A stretch of 64,000 bases of DNA from Flemingiibacterium sp045636265 (GCA_045636265.1 JAZTXD010000078.1:86624-150623), one strand, 5' to 3'; shown: positions 17,201-26,370, counted from the first letter of the stretch. Program-made: numbers and translations. Notes: a model not told the origin generated them from the sequence alone.

Positions 17201-17846
17201 TGATAAGCTTAGATTCCTTTGCAAAGGCAAGACGGCTCCCGTTCCGGAGCTTTACCGTCAGTTCAATAAGGAAACAAAGGACGGACGTGATATGGCGGAC
17301 ATCTCAGCATTGCTTGGCGATGCAATTTCCTCCGTCATTCAAACCAAGGAAGAAAGCGAGATTGACGCATTTCTTGGTGGCAGTCAGATGAGTTTCCTTT
17401 CAAATGAAATCAAGGGACTTGATGACTTCGAACTTATCTGCTTCCTCGTTATTAAAGAGCCAAGCACTCCAATCGTAAAAAAGACTCCGTTCAGATTGGT
17501 TGTTGCAGGCGGTCGCGAGTTCGAGAACTACAAGCTTCTTTCAACTCAGCTCGACAAGTATCTCCCCGACATCATCAAAACCCATGACATTATCATTCTC
17601 AGCGGTTGCGCTAAAGGTGCCGATAGTCTGGGTGAGCAGTATGCTCGTGAGCACGGATTTGCGATTGAACAGCATCCGGCTGCCTGGGAGCGTTACGGCA
17701 ATGCTGCAGGCCCTATCAGAAACAAGGAAATGACAGGTGTAGCAGATGCAGTTGTTGTTTTCTGGGATGGAAAGTCCAGAGGAAGCAGAAGTATGATCAA
17801 CTGCGCCAAGGAACAAGGCATTCCTTGCAAGATCGTAAGATACTAA
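14226..17846 (+). CDS. SNF2-like helicase with N-terminal PLD-like and C-terminal SLOG/DUF2493 domains
   Basis: About 1206 residues. The first 150 residues resemble the phospholipase-D-like domain often placed before such helicases, though no clear HKD triplet is seen. The SF2 core is complete: GLGKTF near 273, DESH in VVIDESHNFR, LSATPVNNR, and the motif V/VI block EGQNLQDCDFLINYD...RFGRIDRIG. The last 115 residues form a Rossmann-like SLOG/DUF2493 domain (VVAGGREF...LSGCAKGADSLGEQYAREHG...GPIRNKEM), a fold that binds nucleotides. ATG 14226 with AAGGAG 5 bp upstream is the start; the GTG at 14220 is less likely. It probably translocates on DNA and may respond to a nucleotide ligand (inference). 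Confidence 0.88.
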   Translation: MELLDNVNKTLKDDLSDTIREGSRVSIAAACFSMYAFQELKKQLEGIDELRFIFTSPTFTTEKTKKESREFYIPRLSREKSLYGTEFEVRLRNELTQKAIAKECAEWIRSKVAFKSNITGEMLMGFANVDETSYSPINGFTTVDLGCERGNNMFTAIMKTSAVENSRYYLSKFDEIWSDPSRLQDVTEEVIESISTAYNENSPDFIYFVTLFNIFSEFLEDISEDVLPNEATGFKESKIWSMLYNFQRDAVLAIINKLEKFNGCILADSVGLGKTFTALAVIKYYENRNKSVLVLCPKKLSNNWNTFKDNYLNNPIASDRLRYDVLYHTDLSRTHGTSNGLDLDRLNWGNYDLVVIDESHNFRNGGKSDIENEKENRYLRLLNKVIRQGVKTKVLMLSATPVNNRFNDLKNQLALAYEGNSSLINGKLNTKNSIEEIFRQAQRAFNAWSKQEPQNRTTENLLKMLDFDFFEVLDSVTIARSRKHIEKYYDTTDVGSFPQRLRPISLYPPLTDLEGAINYNEIFEQLMLLNLAIYTPSHYILDSKKIKYAELYDDERVSVGFTQANREQGIRRLMAINLMKRMESSVASFRLTLGRIDDLIKTTIETIDNFNKYADTQLNLEDISHLTDFDFDDQNADELFSFGKKVKISLGDMDYLSWRRDLNKDKEILDLLTVMVADITPEHDSKLQELFDVLKNKIENPINPDNRKVIIFTAFSDTAEYLYENVSKYILKKFRLNTAMVTGSVEGRSTVPRLRCDLNNVLTCFSPISKGKALLMPNDNTEIDVLIATDCISEGQNLQDCDFLINYDIHWNPVRIIQRFGRIDRIGSKNERIQLVNFWPDVTLDEYIDLKARVETRMKIVDMTATGDDNILAEEKAELEYRKAQLKRLQEEVVDIEEMSSGISIMDLGLNEFRLDLLEYVKTNPDLDKTPFGLHAVAEAKEDCPPGVVFILKNRSNSVNIDNQNRLHPFYMVYISEDGEVVCDHLSPKAMLDKLRFLCKGKTAPVPELYRQFNKETKDGRDMADISALLGDAISSVIQTKEESEIDAFLGGSQMSFLSNEIKGLDDFELICFLVIKEPSTPIVKKTPFRLVVAGGREFENYKLLSTQLDKYLPDIIKTHDIIILSGCAKGADSLGEQYAREHGFAIEQHPAAWERYGNAAGPIRNKEMTGVADAVVVFWDGKSRGSRSMINCAKEQGIPCKIVRY

Positions 17847-17863
17847 AATAAGGAGACGTTGAA

Positions 17864-18466
17864 ATGCTCGGTTTTCCAAAGAAATCGGAACTGCGAAAGC
17901 CGCTTCATAAGAAGGCGATTTTCGAGAGATTAAAACTGAATACAGCTCAGCAGGATCGAGTGGATACCGACATTTCACGACTCTACTTCGTCAATGAGAT
18001 CTCGCCGTTCAGCGTGGGTATTGCAGAGGGCGAGACGGTAAAAATGTTCCACGTCATTCTCGTGTCCCTCAAGCGAAAGGACTATGATGAGCGAACCATC
18101 TCAATGTTATTCCGTTTGATCGACAACAATATGGTTCTCGTGCTTGAGTATGAGAATGAAAGCCGTGTAGCTATTTATCACGGAAAGTTGATACAGACCG
18201 AATGGAAGCCTACCGAGTCATTTTCTTACGCTTTGCAAGGACTTGATCTTGATTCGGTTTGGAATAACCTGATCATTCAAATCGGCAACATCGAAATGGA
18301 TGAGGGCAACACAATTGACGAACAGATTGCCGTAGACGAGCAGCGCGCAAAACTTCTCAAAGAAATAGATAGACTTGAAAAGCTCGCCCGCGCTGAAAAG
18401 CAGCCGAAGAAAAAATTTGAGTTGGTGCAACAGATAAACAAACTAAAGGATGGTGAAAATAAGTGA
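17864..18466 (+). CDS. DUF4391 family protein
   Basis: 200 residues matching the DUF4391 pattern (start FPKKSELRKPLHKKAIFE, then VVLV-type strands and a C-terminal helical stretch rich in Lys/Glu). Members of this family are known to sit between helicase and methyltransferase genes of type III-like systems, as here. Biochemical role unknown. AAGGAG ribosome site; 17 bp after the helicase and overlapping the next gene by 4 bases. Confidence 0.8.
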   Translation: MLGFPKKSELRKPLHKKAIFERLKLNTAQQDRVDTDISRLYFVNEISPFSVGIAEGETVKMFHVILVSLKRKDYDERTISMLFRLIDNNMVLVLEYENESRVAIYHGKLIQTEWKPTESFSYALQGLDLDSVWNNLIIQIGNIEMDEGNTIDEQIAVDEQRAKLLKEIDRLEKLARAEKQPKKKFELVQQINKLKDGENK

Positions 18467-19311
18467 GAAAAAGTATATTTGATATTGCATCTGCGTCTAT
18501 AAATATTTCAAATGAAGTTGACCGAATTGTTTCCATGTCTATTAACGAAAAGACCACTTACTATTCACCATACGACCTCTCGCTTTTTGAGTTTGTAGAT
18601 AAACGTTGTTTTCGTGATTGGATTTATAGAGGTCACTTTGTTGATGTGAAAGATTTTTTGGATGCTATCAATTATAATGAAATTAAAAAAGCCTCCAAAA
18701 ATGATAATGTTGATGCCTTTATGACACTAATAGAGGTGACATATAATTTTTGGAATTTAGCACATCGCGATATTGTTGATGAAAAAACAGGGAGTAAGTG
18801 GCAAAACAATTTTTATCATTTACGAGATGTTATGCTTGATAATTTAGAGAAATACAACCACAAAGCTTATATTGACGATGAACGAGTTTTAATTATTGAA
18901 GATAAGCCCGAAGTCACTGCGGTGGCAGAAATTGTTGAACAAGATTTGGCAATAGACATTATCCGGTACAATCATCGTTCTCTGCAAGGTGAATTGGATT
19001 TGAAGAAGACCATTTTGCTTTCACTTGGTGCTGAATTAGAGCCAAGGCGAAAAGAATTGCAGGTGCTTAACAAACAGCTGTCTGAAGATATTTTCTTTAT
19101 GCTGAACAATCTTAATGTAAGACATAACAACAGAAGCAAGAAGGATAAGAATTACAAAGAATATGTGGCAAAAATGCGAAAAGACCGTCTCGAAAAATGG
19201 TACGATGAATTGTATGAAATGATGTTGCTTGCGTTTTTGCTTTTGGATAATGTTGAGCGAACATCCCAAGTAAAAGAATTGAAGGACAAAATTGTGGGAG
19301 GAACAAACTAA
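18463..19311 (+). CDS. Unknown helical protein in the restriction operon
   Basis: 282 residues starting at GTG 18463, whose codon overlaps the DUF4391 stop (GTGA). Mostly alpha-helical by composition, with many Asn, Lys and Asp; a likely coiled region lies at about 195-215. No motif that I recognise. The gene is visibly more AT-rich than the helicase and Res genes, which suggests separate acquisition. It overlaps the Mod start by one base, so it is part of the operon. It might be an effector or specificity accessory. Confidence 0.65.
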   Translation: MRKSIFDIASASINISNEVDRIVSMSINEKTTYYSPYDLSLFEFVDKRCFRDWIYRGHFVDVKDFLDAINYNEIKKASKNDNVDAFMTLIEVTYNFWNLAHRDIVDEKTGSKWQNNFYHLRDVMLDNLEKYNHKAYIDDERVLIIEDKPEVTAVAEIVEQDLAIDIIRYNHRSLQGELDLKKTILLSLGAELEPRRKELQVLNKQLSEDIFFMLNNLNVRHNNRSKKDKNYKEYVAKMRKDRLEKWYDELYEMMLLAFLLLDNVERTSQVKELKDKIVGGTN

Positions 19312-21191
19312 TGGATAAATTAAAAATGCACAGTCTGAACAAGGTTGACGATAATATAAAGAAGATTGGAGCCCTGTTCCCGAACTGCTTGACCGAGAGG
19401 AAGAACGACGCGGGTGAGGTAGAGTATGCCATTGATTTTGAATTGCTGAAGCAAGAGCTTTCTACCGTTATTGTAGAGGGCAACGAGGAACGCTATCAGT
19501 TTACTTGGCCCGACAAGAAGAAGTCTATACTTGCTGCCAATGCTCCAATCAGCGATACTTTACGCCCCTGTCGTGAGGAAAGTGTGGATTTTGACAATAC
19601 CGAAAATCTCTATATTGAAGGCGATAATCTCGCGGTTCTCAAACTTCTTCAGGAAACATATCTCGGTAAGATTAAGATGATCTATATTGATCCTCCCTAT
19701 AATACAGGCAACGACTTCGTTTATAATGACGATTTTGCAGAGAGCGTGGATGAATATCTTGCGCATAGTGGTCAGTTTGATGACGAAGGAAATAGGCTTT
19801 TCTCAAATACAGAAAATAACGGTAGATTTCATACGGATTGGCTAAATATGCTTTATCCTCGACTTAAATTAGCCAAAGACCTCCTTACGGATGATGGCGT
19901 TATTTTCATAAGCATTGATGAAAACGAAGTGCAAAATCTCAGAAAGCTATGCGATGAAATTTTCGGCGAACATAATTTCATTTCACAATTAGGCTGGCAG
20001 AAGGTATACTCTCCCAAAAATCAAGCGCGATACTTTTCCAATGATTACGAATTCATTTTGTGCTACTGCAAAAACATTGAACACTTTTCATTAAGATTGC
20101 TTCCCAGAACGGCAGAAATGAACGCGCGCTACAAAAATCCTGATAATGATCCTCGTGGAGATTGGAAACCGGGAGATTGTGTTGGAAGTGGAGAAAGAAA
20201 GAACGGATACTATGATGTTATTAGTCCTATAACAGGAAAAGTGTTCAATGTTCCACAGGGCAAACACTGGGTATATGCACCTGAAACAATGAAGCAATTA
20301 CTTGAAGATAATCGAATCTATTTTGGTAAGGACGGTAATGCTTTCCCTGCAGTAAAACAATTCTTGTGTGACGTGAGTGGTCGAAGAGCTTCCAGTTTGT
20401 TAATGTATGAAGATTACGGTCATACTGACATGGCGAAAAAGGACTTAATAAAATTGTTCCAAGATCTTGTGAAGGTTCCGTTTGATACACCAAAGCCTGT
20501 AAAGTTGATTAAGATGTTGAGTATTTTAGGAAGTAACGAAAACGATATTATTCTTGACTTCTTCTCGGGATCAGCTACCACTGCACAGTCAATTTTTGAA
20601 TTGAATGCAGAAGATGAAAAAAGTAATAGAAAATTTATCTTGGTACAACTCCCTGAGCCCTTAGAAAACAACGATGGTGCGGCTAAAATAGGACTTCACA
20701 CCATAAGTGATGTTGGAAAGGAAAGAATTAGACGCGCGGCGGAAAAAGTAAAAGAGGAAAATGGAATAATGGCTCATGATCTCGATCTTGGCTTCCGTGT
20801 TCTCAAGGTTGATTCTTCCAATATGAAAGATGTTTACTATAATCCCGCCGAATATGAACTTAGCATATTTGATATGCTTACCGACAATATCAAGGAAGAT
20901 AGAACCCCCGAGGATCTTTTGTTCCAAGTGATGCTTGACCTTGGCGTGCTTCTTTCCAGCAAGATTGAGGAAACAACTATCGCGGGCAAGAGAGTATTCA
21001 ATGTAGCTGACGGATTCCTTATTGCTTGCTTTGACGAGCTTGTAACCGAGGAGACCATTACCGCTATCGCAAAGCAGAAACCCTATTACTTTGTAATGCG
21101 CGACAGCTCTATGGCATCCGACAGTGTTGCAACCAACTTTGAGCAAATCTTCGCAACGTATAGCCCTGATACAGAAAGAAAGGTGCTGTAA
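19311..21191 (+). CDS. Type III Mod adenine methyltransferase
   Basis: 626 residues. The order of motifs is that of beta-class N6-adenine methyltransferases: catalytic DPPYNTGND near 125, then the SAM-binding ILDFFSGSATTA near 415. The region between holds the target recognition part. Mod methylates one strand of an asymmetric site and forms the Mod-Res complex with the gene at 23211. The middle (about 19790-20750) is more AT-rich than both ends, which suggests a swapped recognition domain. Starts right after the preceding stop with GGAGG upstream. Confidence 0.92.
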   Translation: MDKLKMHSLNKVDDNIKKIGALFPNCLTERKNDAGEVEYAIDFELLKQELSTVIVEGNEERYQFTWPDKKKSILAANAPISDTLRPCREESVDFDNTENLYIEGDNLAVLKLLQETYLGKIKMIYIDPPYNTGNDFVYNDDFAESVDEYLAHSGQFDDEGNRLFSNTENNGRFHTDWLNMLYPRLKLAKDLLTDDGVIFISIDENEVQNLRKLCDEIFGEHNFISQLGWQKVYSPKNQARYFSNDYEFILCYCKNIEHFSLRLLPRTAEMNARYKNPDNDPRGDWKPGDCVGSGERKNGYYDVISPITGKVFNVPQGKHWVYAPETMKQLLEDNRIYFGKDGNAFPAVKQFLCDVSGRRASSLLMYEDYGHTDMAKKDLIKLFQDLVKVPFDTPKPVKLIKMLSILGSNENDIILDFFSGSATTAQSIFELNAEDEKSNRKFILVQLPEPLENNDGAAKIGLHTISDVGKERIRRAAEKVKEENGIMAHDLDLGFRVLKVDSSNMKDVYYNPAEYELSIFDMLTDNIKEDRTPEDLLFQVMLDLGVLLSSKIEETTIAGKRVFNVADGFLIACFDELVTEETITAIAKQKPYYFVMRDSSMASDSVATNFEQIFATYSPDTERKVL

Positions 21192-21730
21192 TGCTTCCTC
21201 AAATGAGCTTTAACTTCAACGGCTTTTATCAAACATGGCTTATGCTTGACGAAAAAGTAAAAAACGGTAAAACCGATTGCTATTTGATACCTTGGATCGT
21301 CAATGGAGCGTTTGCGTGTGAAGTTGGAATAAAATATATATTGGCTCAAAATCAAATTGGCTTTAAAAAAGAACACCTCTTACATGAGCTATATAATTTG
21401 TTGCCGGATAAGCACAAAGCGGAAATATCAAAAGATTTGTACGAACAATGTCCCGGATATACATTGGAGCATTTCAATCAAGAAATTTTATTATTATCCG
21501 ATTCATTCTGCAATTTCAGATATTCTTACGAAAACACGCTAACGTTAGATATCAATTTTTTCAAGATTTGGTGTCAAGCAATTTTTAAGCAAGTAAATGC
21601 TTATCCAATATATGATTTGGTGGAACGTACCGGCGAATCTGATATTACCGAAGATGAACTTGACCAAAAGCTGCTGGAAGCACAGAACGAAATGCTTTGT
21701 AAGCTAAAGAAGAAGGAAAAGCGGAAATAA
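21191..21730 (+). CDS. HEPN-like helical protein
   Basis: 179 residues. The layout (FACEVGIKYIL, then KEHLLHELYNLLPDKHK, then FRYSYE) resembles HEPN domains of the type with an E-x-x-x-K/Y first helix and an H-x-L second helix. The R-x4-6-H ribonuclease motif is not present at the expected place (FRYSYEN), so it may be inactive or have a structural role. AT-rich compared with Mod and Res. It begins at the overlapping TAATG of Mod. Could be a toxin-like effector or partner of the second HEPN-like gene. Confidence 0.55.
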   Translation: MLPQMSFNFNGFYQTWLMLDEKVKNGKTDCYLIPWIVNGAFACEVGIKYILAQNQIGFKKEHLLHELYNLLPDKHKAEISKDLYEQCPGYTLEHFNQEILLLSDSFCNFRYSYENTLTLDINFFKIWCQAIFKQVNAYPIYDLVERTGESDITEDELDQKLLEAQNEMLCKLKKKEKRK

Positions 21731-21765
21731 CAAAAGGTAAATTTCAATGAAAGGATAACAAAACA

Positions 21766-22464
21766 ATGAGATATCATAGACACATGCGAAATTGGATGAC
21801 AGCGATTTCTGCTATATTTCTTCTTACAACTATTCTTTTTTCTTACTTGCAAGAAAAATATTCATGCATTACCGTTTTTGCAATAATAAATAACATTTCG
21901 ATTTGTATCCTTACAGGCTGTTTAATAGCATTGTTGCAGTTTATCATAGGTTATCACAATGCAAAACATGATCACCTTTTGTTGTTTTATAAAAGCATAA
22001 TTTTGCTTGAGGACAAAATCATTTATTATCCCTATCAACGTTTGGGGTTTGTTGATGCCGTTTCTGGATTGAAAGATATAAGAGAAGTATTAAATTTTTA
22101 TTCTGAATCAGTAATTTCATCTTATCGACAAATTGATTTTGATGGACGTTGTGACAAGGCGTTGATTTCTGCTCAAACATTATTCACACTATACAAAGAT
22201 CAGATTGAACCTTTCAAAGAATTCAGAGATACGCTTTGTGATGGAATTAGATTTATGGACAAAACAGAAGTGGATTTAATTTGCGAAGGAGTCATAGATA
22301 TTCCAGATGCTACAAGAAAAATGAATGAACTACTGCAAGAAAAAGAAAAAGCCGTCCAAGATGCTTACAACGATGAAAATGCACGAAAAAAACGTAATGA
22401 GGCATACGAAATCTTAGAAACCTATTTGTTTGGCAAATCATCCAAACAGAAGAAATCAAAATAA
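21766..22464 (+). CDS. Two-helix membrane protein of unknown function
   Basis: 232 residues. Two hydrophobic segments (about 10-28 and 34-62) are followed by a soluble helical region of about 165 residues ending in a Lys-rich tail. No recognised motif. AT-rich. Lies between two HEPN-like genes inside the restriction operon. Membrane proteins in such sites often act as effectors of abortive systems, but nothing in this sequence proves that. Confidence 0.6.
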   Translation: MRYHRHMRNWMTAISAIFLLTTILFSYLQEKYSCITVFAIINNISICILTGCLIALLQFIIGYHNAKHDHLLLFYKSIILLEDKIIYYPYQRLGFVDAVSGLKDIREVLNFYSESVISSYRQIDFDGRCDKALISAQTLFTLYKDQIEPFKEFRDTLCDGIRFMDKTEVDLICEGVIDIPDATRKMNELLQEKEKAVQDAYNDENARKKRNEAYEILETYLFGKSSKQKKSK

Positions 22465-22495
22465 GCGATACTATTGCTTAAAAGGAGGTGGACAA

Positions 22496-23227
22496 ATGAC
22501 GGAACGCATATACCCTGAAGGAGCAAGAAATAATATGCTCGCAGGAATGTATAGCGAAATCGCTATGGAAGCATATTTCCATGCTACAAAATATTATCGC
22601 GTTATTCGAGAAAACGATTATTCTGCTTTTGTAGGATATGAATTGTCAGAACTGAATAAGTACATAGTCAAAACTGTTGTTTTTTCTGCCATGTCCATAG
22701 AATCTTTTCTAAATGATTATGCTGCTGCATGTTTGGGCGATTCGGAGTTCTATTCTAATTTTGACAAATTATCTACCATTGGAAAATTTCAGTTGATTGC
22801 AAAGTTTATCTTAAAAAGTAAAGTTGAAAAGGACAAGAAATATTACTTTTATTTAAAAACGTTGTTTACATTAAGAGATTCTTACATACATAACAAAAGC
22901 ACTTCATTTGATACTGAGGGCTATGCTACCTTGGAAGAATATTTGGATTACGCACAAGAAGCATACAAAGAAGAGTTGTCAGAAAAATCATGGAGTTTTG
23001 ATAAGGACGAAATTGACACCGATTATAGAGGAGCAACCAATGCCTTGAAAGCAATTAAAGAAATTGCTCTGTATTTTGATGAAAACGATGCAAGGCAAAT
23101 TGCAATGCATAGATTATTTCATCCGTTGGGATTGCAATTAGGTAGTGAAAAGGAAAAAGAATACAAGGCAATGGTGTTTTCAGAATTAGGCATTAAGGTG
23201 GACGAAAATTATGAAATTCAAATTTAA
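22496..23227 (+). CDS. HEPN-domain protein with RxxxxH motif
   Basis: 243 residues from ATG 22496, which has an excellent AAGGAGGTG upstream; the in-frame ATG at 22430 lies inside the previous gene. An N-terminal helical bundle carries AFSAMSIESFLNDYAA-like helices. The motif RDSYIHN fits the R-x4-6-H signature of HEPN ribonucleases and lies where the family expects it (about residue 129). A C-terminal helical region follows. It overlaps the Res start by 17 bases. A ribonuclease effector role is plausible from family knowledge only. Confidence 0.65.
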   Translation: MTERIYPEGARNNMLAGMYSEIAMEAYFHATKYYRVIRENDYSAFVGYELSELNKYIVKTVVFSAMSIESFLNDYAAACLGDSEFYSNFDKLSTIGKFQLIAKFILKSKVEKDKKYYFYLKTLFTLRDSYIHNKSTSFDTEGYATLEEYLDYAQEAYKEELSEKSWSFDKDEIDTDYRGATNALKAIKEIALYFDENDARQIAMHRLFHPLGLQLGSEKEKEYKAMVFSELGIKVDENYEIQI

Positions 23228-26200
23228 GATACAACAATACCAAACCGACGCGGTTGATGCGGTTGTCCGCGTATTTGATGGACAGCCCTATCAAGATCAC
23301 GTCAGTTACAGAAGAGATATAGGACAAGCTCAAGTACAGCAAATGACATTTTCCGTTGGCGAAAACGGAGAAGTTGAGGATATTGAAACCGGCTTCAAGA
23401 ACGCGAGTCTTGAGCTTTCCGACGATCAGCTTCTCAGGACAATACAGAAAATTCAGTCGCAGAACAACATTAAGCTCTCTTCGAGCTTGATTAGCGGTAA
23501 AAACTGCGGTCGATGCAGCCTTGATATCGAGATGGAAACAGGTACAGGTAAGACGTACGTTTATATCAAGACGATGTTCGAGCTGAACAAGAAATACGGC
23601 TGGTCCAAGTTCATTGTCGTAGTTCCTTCCATTGCTATTCGTGAGGGCGTTAAGAAATCATTCGAGATTACCGCCGATCACTTTATGGAGCACTATGGCA
23701 AGAAAGCGCGTTTCTTTATCTACAATAGCGCAAACCTTGAACAGCTTGATAACTTCTCGTCGAGCTCCGGCATCAACGTCATGATCATCAATACTCAGGC
23801 GTTCGCCGCTTCGCTCAAAGAAGACGGAAGAAGCAAAGAAGCACGTATTATCTTCACTAAGCGTGATAACTTTGGCTCCCGTAAGCCCATTGAAGTTATT
23901 GCTGCCAGCCGTCCTATCATCATTATGGACGAACCGCAGAAAATGGGCGGCGAGGTGACACAGAATGCGCTGAAGAACTTTAATCCGCTCTTTACCATTA
24001 ACTATTCTGCAACACACAAAACCCAGCACAACCTTGTTTACGTGCTTGACGCGCTTGATGCATTCAACAAGCGTTTGGTAAAGAAGATCGAGGTTAAGGG
24101 CTTTGAAGTTAAAAACTTCCGTGGAACCGATAAGTACCTCTATTTCGAGAGCATCATTCTTTCCAAGAAGAAGCCGCCTATGGCTCGTATCGAGCTTGAG
24201 ATCGGTTACAACAAGTCCATTAACCGTGAGACTCGTATTCTCGGTGTAGGCGATGATCTGTTCTATATCTCGCAGGAAATGGAGCAGTATCGTGGTTATA
24301 CGATATCCGAGGTGGATCCTATCAGAAACACCGTTACCTTTACAAACGGCGAAACAATGAAAGCCGGAGAAATTGTCGGTGATATATCCGAAAAGGATAT
24401 GCGCCGCATCCAGATCAGAGAGACTATTATTTCTCACTTTGAAAAGGAAGAAAAGCTCTTTAATATGGGCATTAAGACGCTTTCTCTGTTCTTCATTGAC
24501 GAGGTTGCCAAGTACCGTCAGTATGATGAGAACGGCGACGAGGTTCTCGGAGAGTACGGTCGTATGTTCGAGGAAGAATATATCAGTGTTCTCAACGAAT
24601 ACACCACGCTCCTTGATACGCCTTATCAGAGATATCTTCGTGAGACTTGCTCGGACGTTTCTGCCGTACATAGAGGATACTTCAGTATTGATAAGAAGAC
24701 CGGTCGTAGCATAAACAGTGAGCTCAAGCGTGGTAGTGAGTTCTCTGACGATATTTCGGCTTACGACTTGATTCTCAAGAACAAGGAAAGACTGCTTTCC
24801 TTTGATGAACCTACAAGATTTATCTTCTCACATTCCGCTCTCCGGGAAGGCTGGGATAACCCCAACGTATTTCAGATCTGTACCTTGAAGCACTCCGACA
24901 GCCAAACGGCAAAACGCCAAGAGGTTGGTCGTGGCCTTCGTTTGTGCGTAAGCCAGTCCGGTAACAGAATGGACGCTGAGAGCTGCGGCCCTACTGTACA
25001 CGATATAAACCTGCTTACCGTTATTGCGAGCGAGAGCTACCGTAACTTCGTAACCGATCTTCAGTCCGATATTAAGACCGTTCTTTACGATAGACCTACA
25101 GTCGCTACCAGTGAATACTTCAACGGCAAGTACGTTAAGGTCAACGACGTTCCTACGCTCATTGATAAGACAACTGCCGACACCATTGAATTCTACCTCA
25201 TAAGCAACGGCTACGTTGATATGAAGCGTAAAATCACAGATAAGTATCGCATGGACGTTCAGATGGGAACTGTTGCTCCACTTCCTGAAGAGCTCCTTCC
25301 TATGACCGAGGGCGTTCAGGCACTTATTCAGTCGGTTTACGATGATTCTATTCTTGACGATATGTTTGCCGATGCAAAGGAAGCTGCCGTTACGGATAAC
25401 CCCTTGAACGATAACTTCGCTAAGAAAGAGTTCCAAGCACTCTGGAAACAGATCAATCACCGCTACGCCTACACTGTTGACTTTGACAGTGCAGAGCTGA
25501 TTGCCAAGGCGATTGCTCACATTGATGAAAAGCTCTTCGTATTCGAGCTTCAGTACACCACTTCTATCGGAAGACAGAAAACCGAAATGAACGAGTACGA
25601 GGTTGGAAGAGGCGATTCATTCGGTTCTGTTAAGACGAGAACTCAGACGCTTCATCAGGCGGCAACGAGTCAGATCAAGTACGACCTTATCGGTAAAATC
25701 GCCGCAGGTACGACTTTGACGAGAAAAACTATTGCAGCGATCCTCAAGGGATTACGTCAGGATAAGATTTATATGTTCAAGAATAACCCGGAGGAATTTA
25801 TCTCTAAGGTTATCAAGCTTATCAACGAGCAGAAGGCGACTATGATCGTTGAGCATATTTCCTACAACCCCATTGAGGGAGAGTTTGACAGCGGTATCTT
25901 TACTGCGGAAAAGAGCAAACAGGCCTTTGATAAAGCGTTTAGAGCTGAGAAGGCTATTCAGGACTACGTATTTACCGACGGTTCTGCCGAGCAAAGCATC
26001 GAGCGCAGATTTGCGCAGGATCTTGATGCTGCCGCAGAGGTTTGTGTGTACGCAAAGCTCCCCAAGGGCTTCCATATACCCACTCCCGTTGGCAACTACT
26101 CGCCTGACTGGGCTATTGCTTTCTACGAGGGCTCTGTGAAGCATATCTACTTTGTTGCGGAAACGAAAGGCACTATGGAGAGCCTTAATCTTCGTCCTAT

Positions 26201-26321
26201 TGAGCAAGCAAAGATTTCCTGTGCAAAGAGACTCTTCAACGAGATCTCCACAAGTCAGGTAAGATATCACGACGTTGATAGTTACCAAAGTTTGCTGAAC
26301 ATTATGGGGGCGTTAAAATAA
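23211..26321 (+). CDS. Type III restriction enzyme Res subunit
   Basis: 1036 residues. SF2 helicase motifs: METGTGKTY at about 108-116 (Walker A), MDEPQKM near 240 (DExx), NYSATHK, HSALREGWDNPNVF, and QEVGRGLRL (motif VI). A C-terminal endonuclease-like block SPDWAI...FVAETKG (about 965-985) fits PD-(D/E)xK. Together with Mod it forms the restriction complex that cleaves unmethylated DNA after ATP-driven translocation or sliding. Length is normal for Res. Last gene of the operon; a strong hairpin follows. Confidence 0.92.
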   Translation: MKFKFKIQQYQTDAVDAVVRVFDGQPYQDHVSYRRDIGQAQVQQMTFSVGENGEVEDIETGFKNASLELSDDQLLRTIQKIQSQNNIKLSSSLISGKNCGRCSLDIEMETGTGKTYVYIKTMFELNKKYGWSKFIVVVPSIAIREGVKKSFEITADHFMEHYGKKARFFIYNSANLEQLDNFSSSSGINVMIINTQAFAASLKEDGRSKEARIIFTKRDNFGSRKPIEVIAASRPIIIMDEPQKMGGEVTQNALKNFNPLFTINYSATHKTQHNLVYVLDALDAFNKRLVKKIEVKGFEVKNFRGTDKYLYFESIILSKKKPPMARIELEIGYNKSINRETRILGVGDDLFYISQEMEQYRGYTISEVDPIRNTVTFTNGETMKAGEIVGDISEKDMRRIQIRETIISHFEKEEKLFNMGIKTLSLFFIDEVAKYRQYDENGDEVLGEYGRMFEEEYISVLNEYTTLLDTPYQRYLRETCSDVSAVHRGYFSIDKKTGRSINSELKRGSEFSDDISAYDLILKNKERLLSFDEPTRFIFSHSALREGWDNPNVFQICTLKHSDSQTAKRQEVGRGLRLCVSQSGNRMDAESCGPTVHDINLLTVIASESYRNFVTDLQSDIKTVLYDRPTVATSEYFNGKYVKVNDVPTLIDKTTADTIEFYLISNGYVDMKRKITDKYRMDVQMGTVAPLPEELLPMTEGVQALIQSVYDDSILDDMFADAKEAAVTDNPLNDNFAKKEFQALWKQINHRYAYTVDFDSAELIAKAIAHIDEKLFVFELQYTTSIGRQKTEMNEYEVGRGDSFGSVKTRTQTLHQAATSQIKYDLIGKIAAGTTLTRKTIAAILKGLRQDKIYMFKNNPEEFISKVIKLINEQKATMIVEHISYNPIEGEFDSGIFTAEKSKQAFDKAFRAEKAIQDYVFTDGSAEQSIERRFAQDLDAAAEVCVYAKLPKGFHIPTPVGNYSPDWAIAFYEGSVKHIYFVAETKGTMESLNLRPIEQAKISCAKRLFNEISTSQVRYHDVDSYQSLLNIMGALK

Positions 26322-26333
26322 GATTATAATAAC

Positions 26334-26370
26334 AGCCGCGGTATGAGCACGATGCGCTCATACCGCGGCT
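26334..26370. terminator. Hairpin between Res and tnpV
   Basis: Perfect 15-bp inverted repeat (arms 26334-26348 and 26356-26370, 7-base loop). It lies between convergent genes Res and tnpV and can serve both; T-runs are weak. Confidence 0.7.

Noticed and set aside
23658..24671. 337-codon frame on the minus strand
   Set aside because: Antisense to the Res helicase core; the Res motifs fix the true frame.
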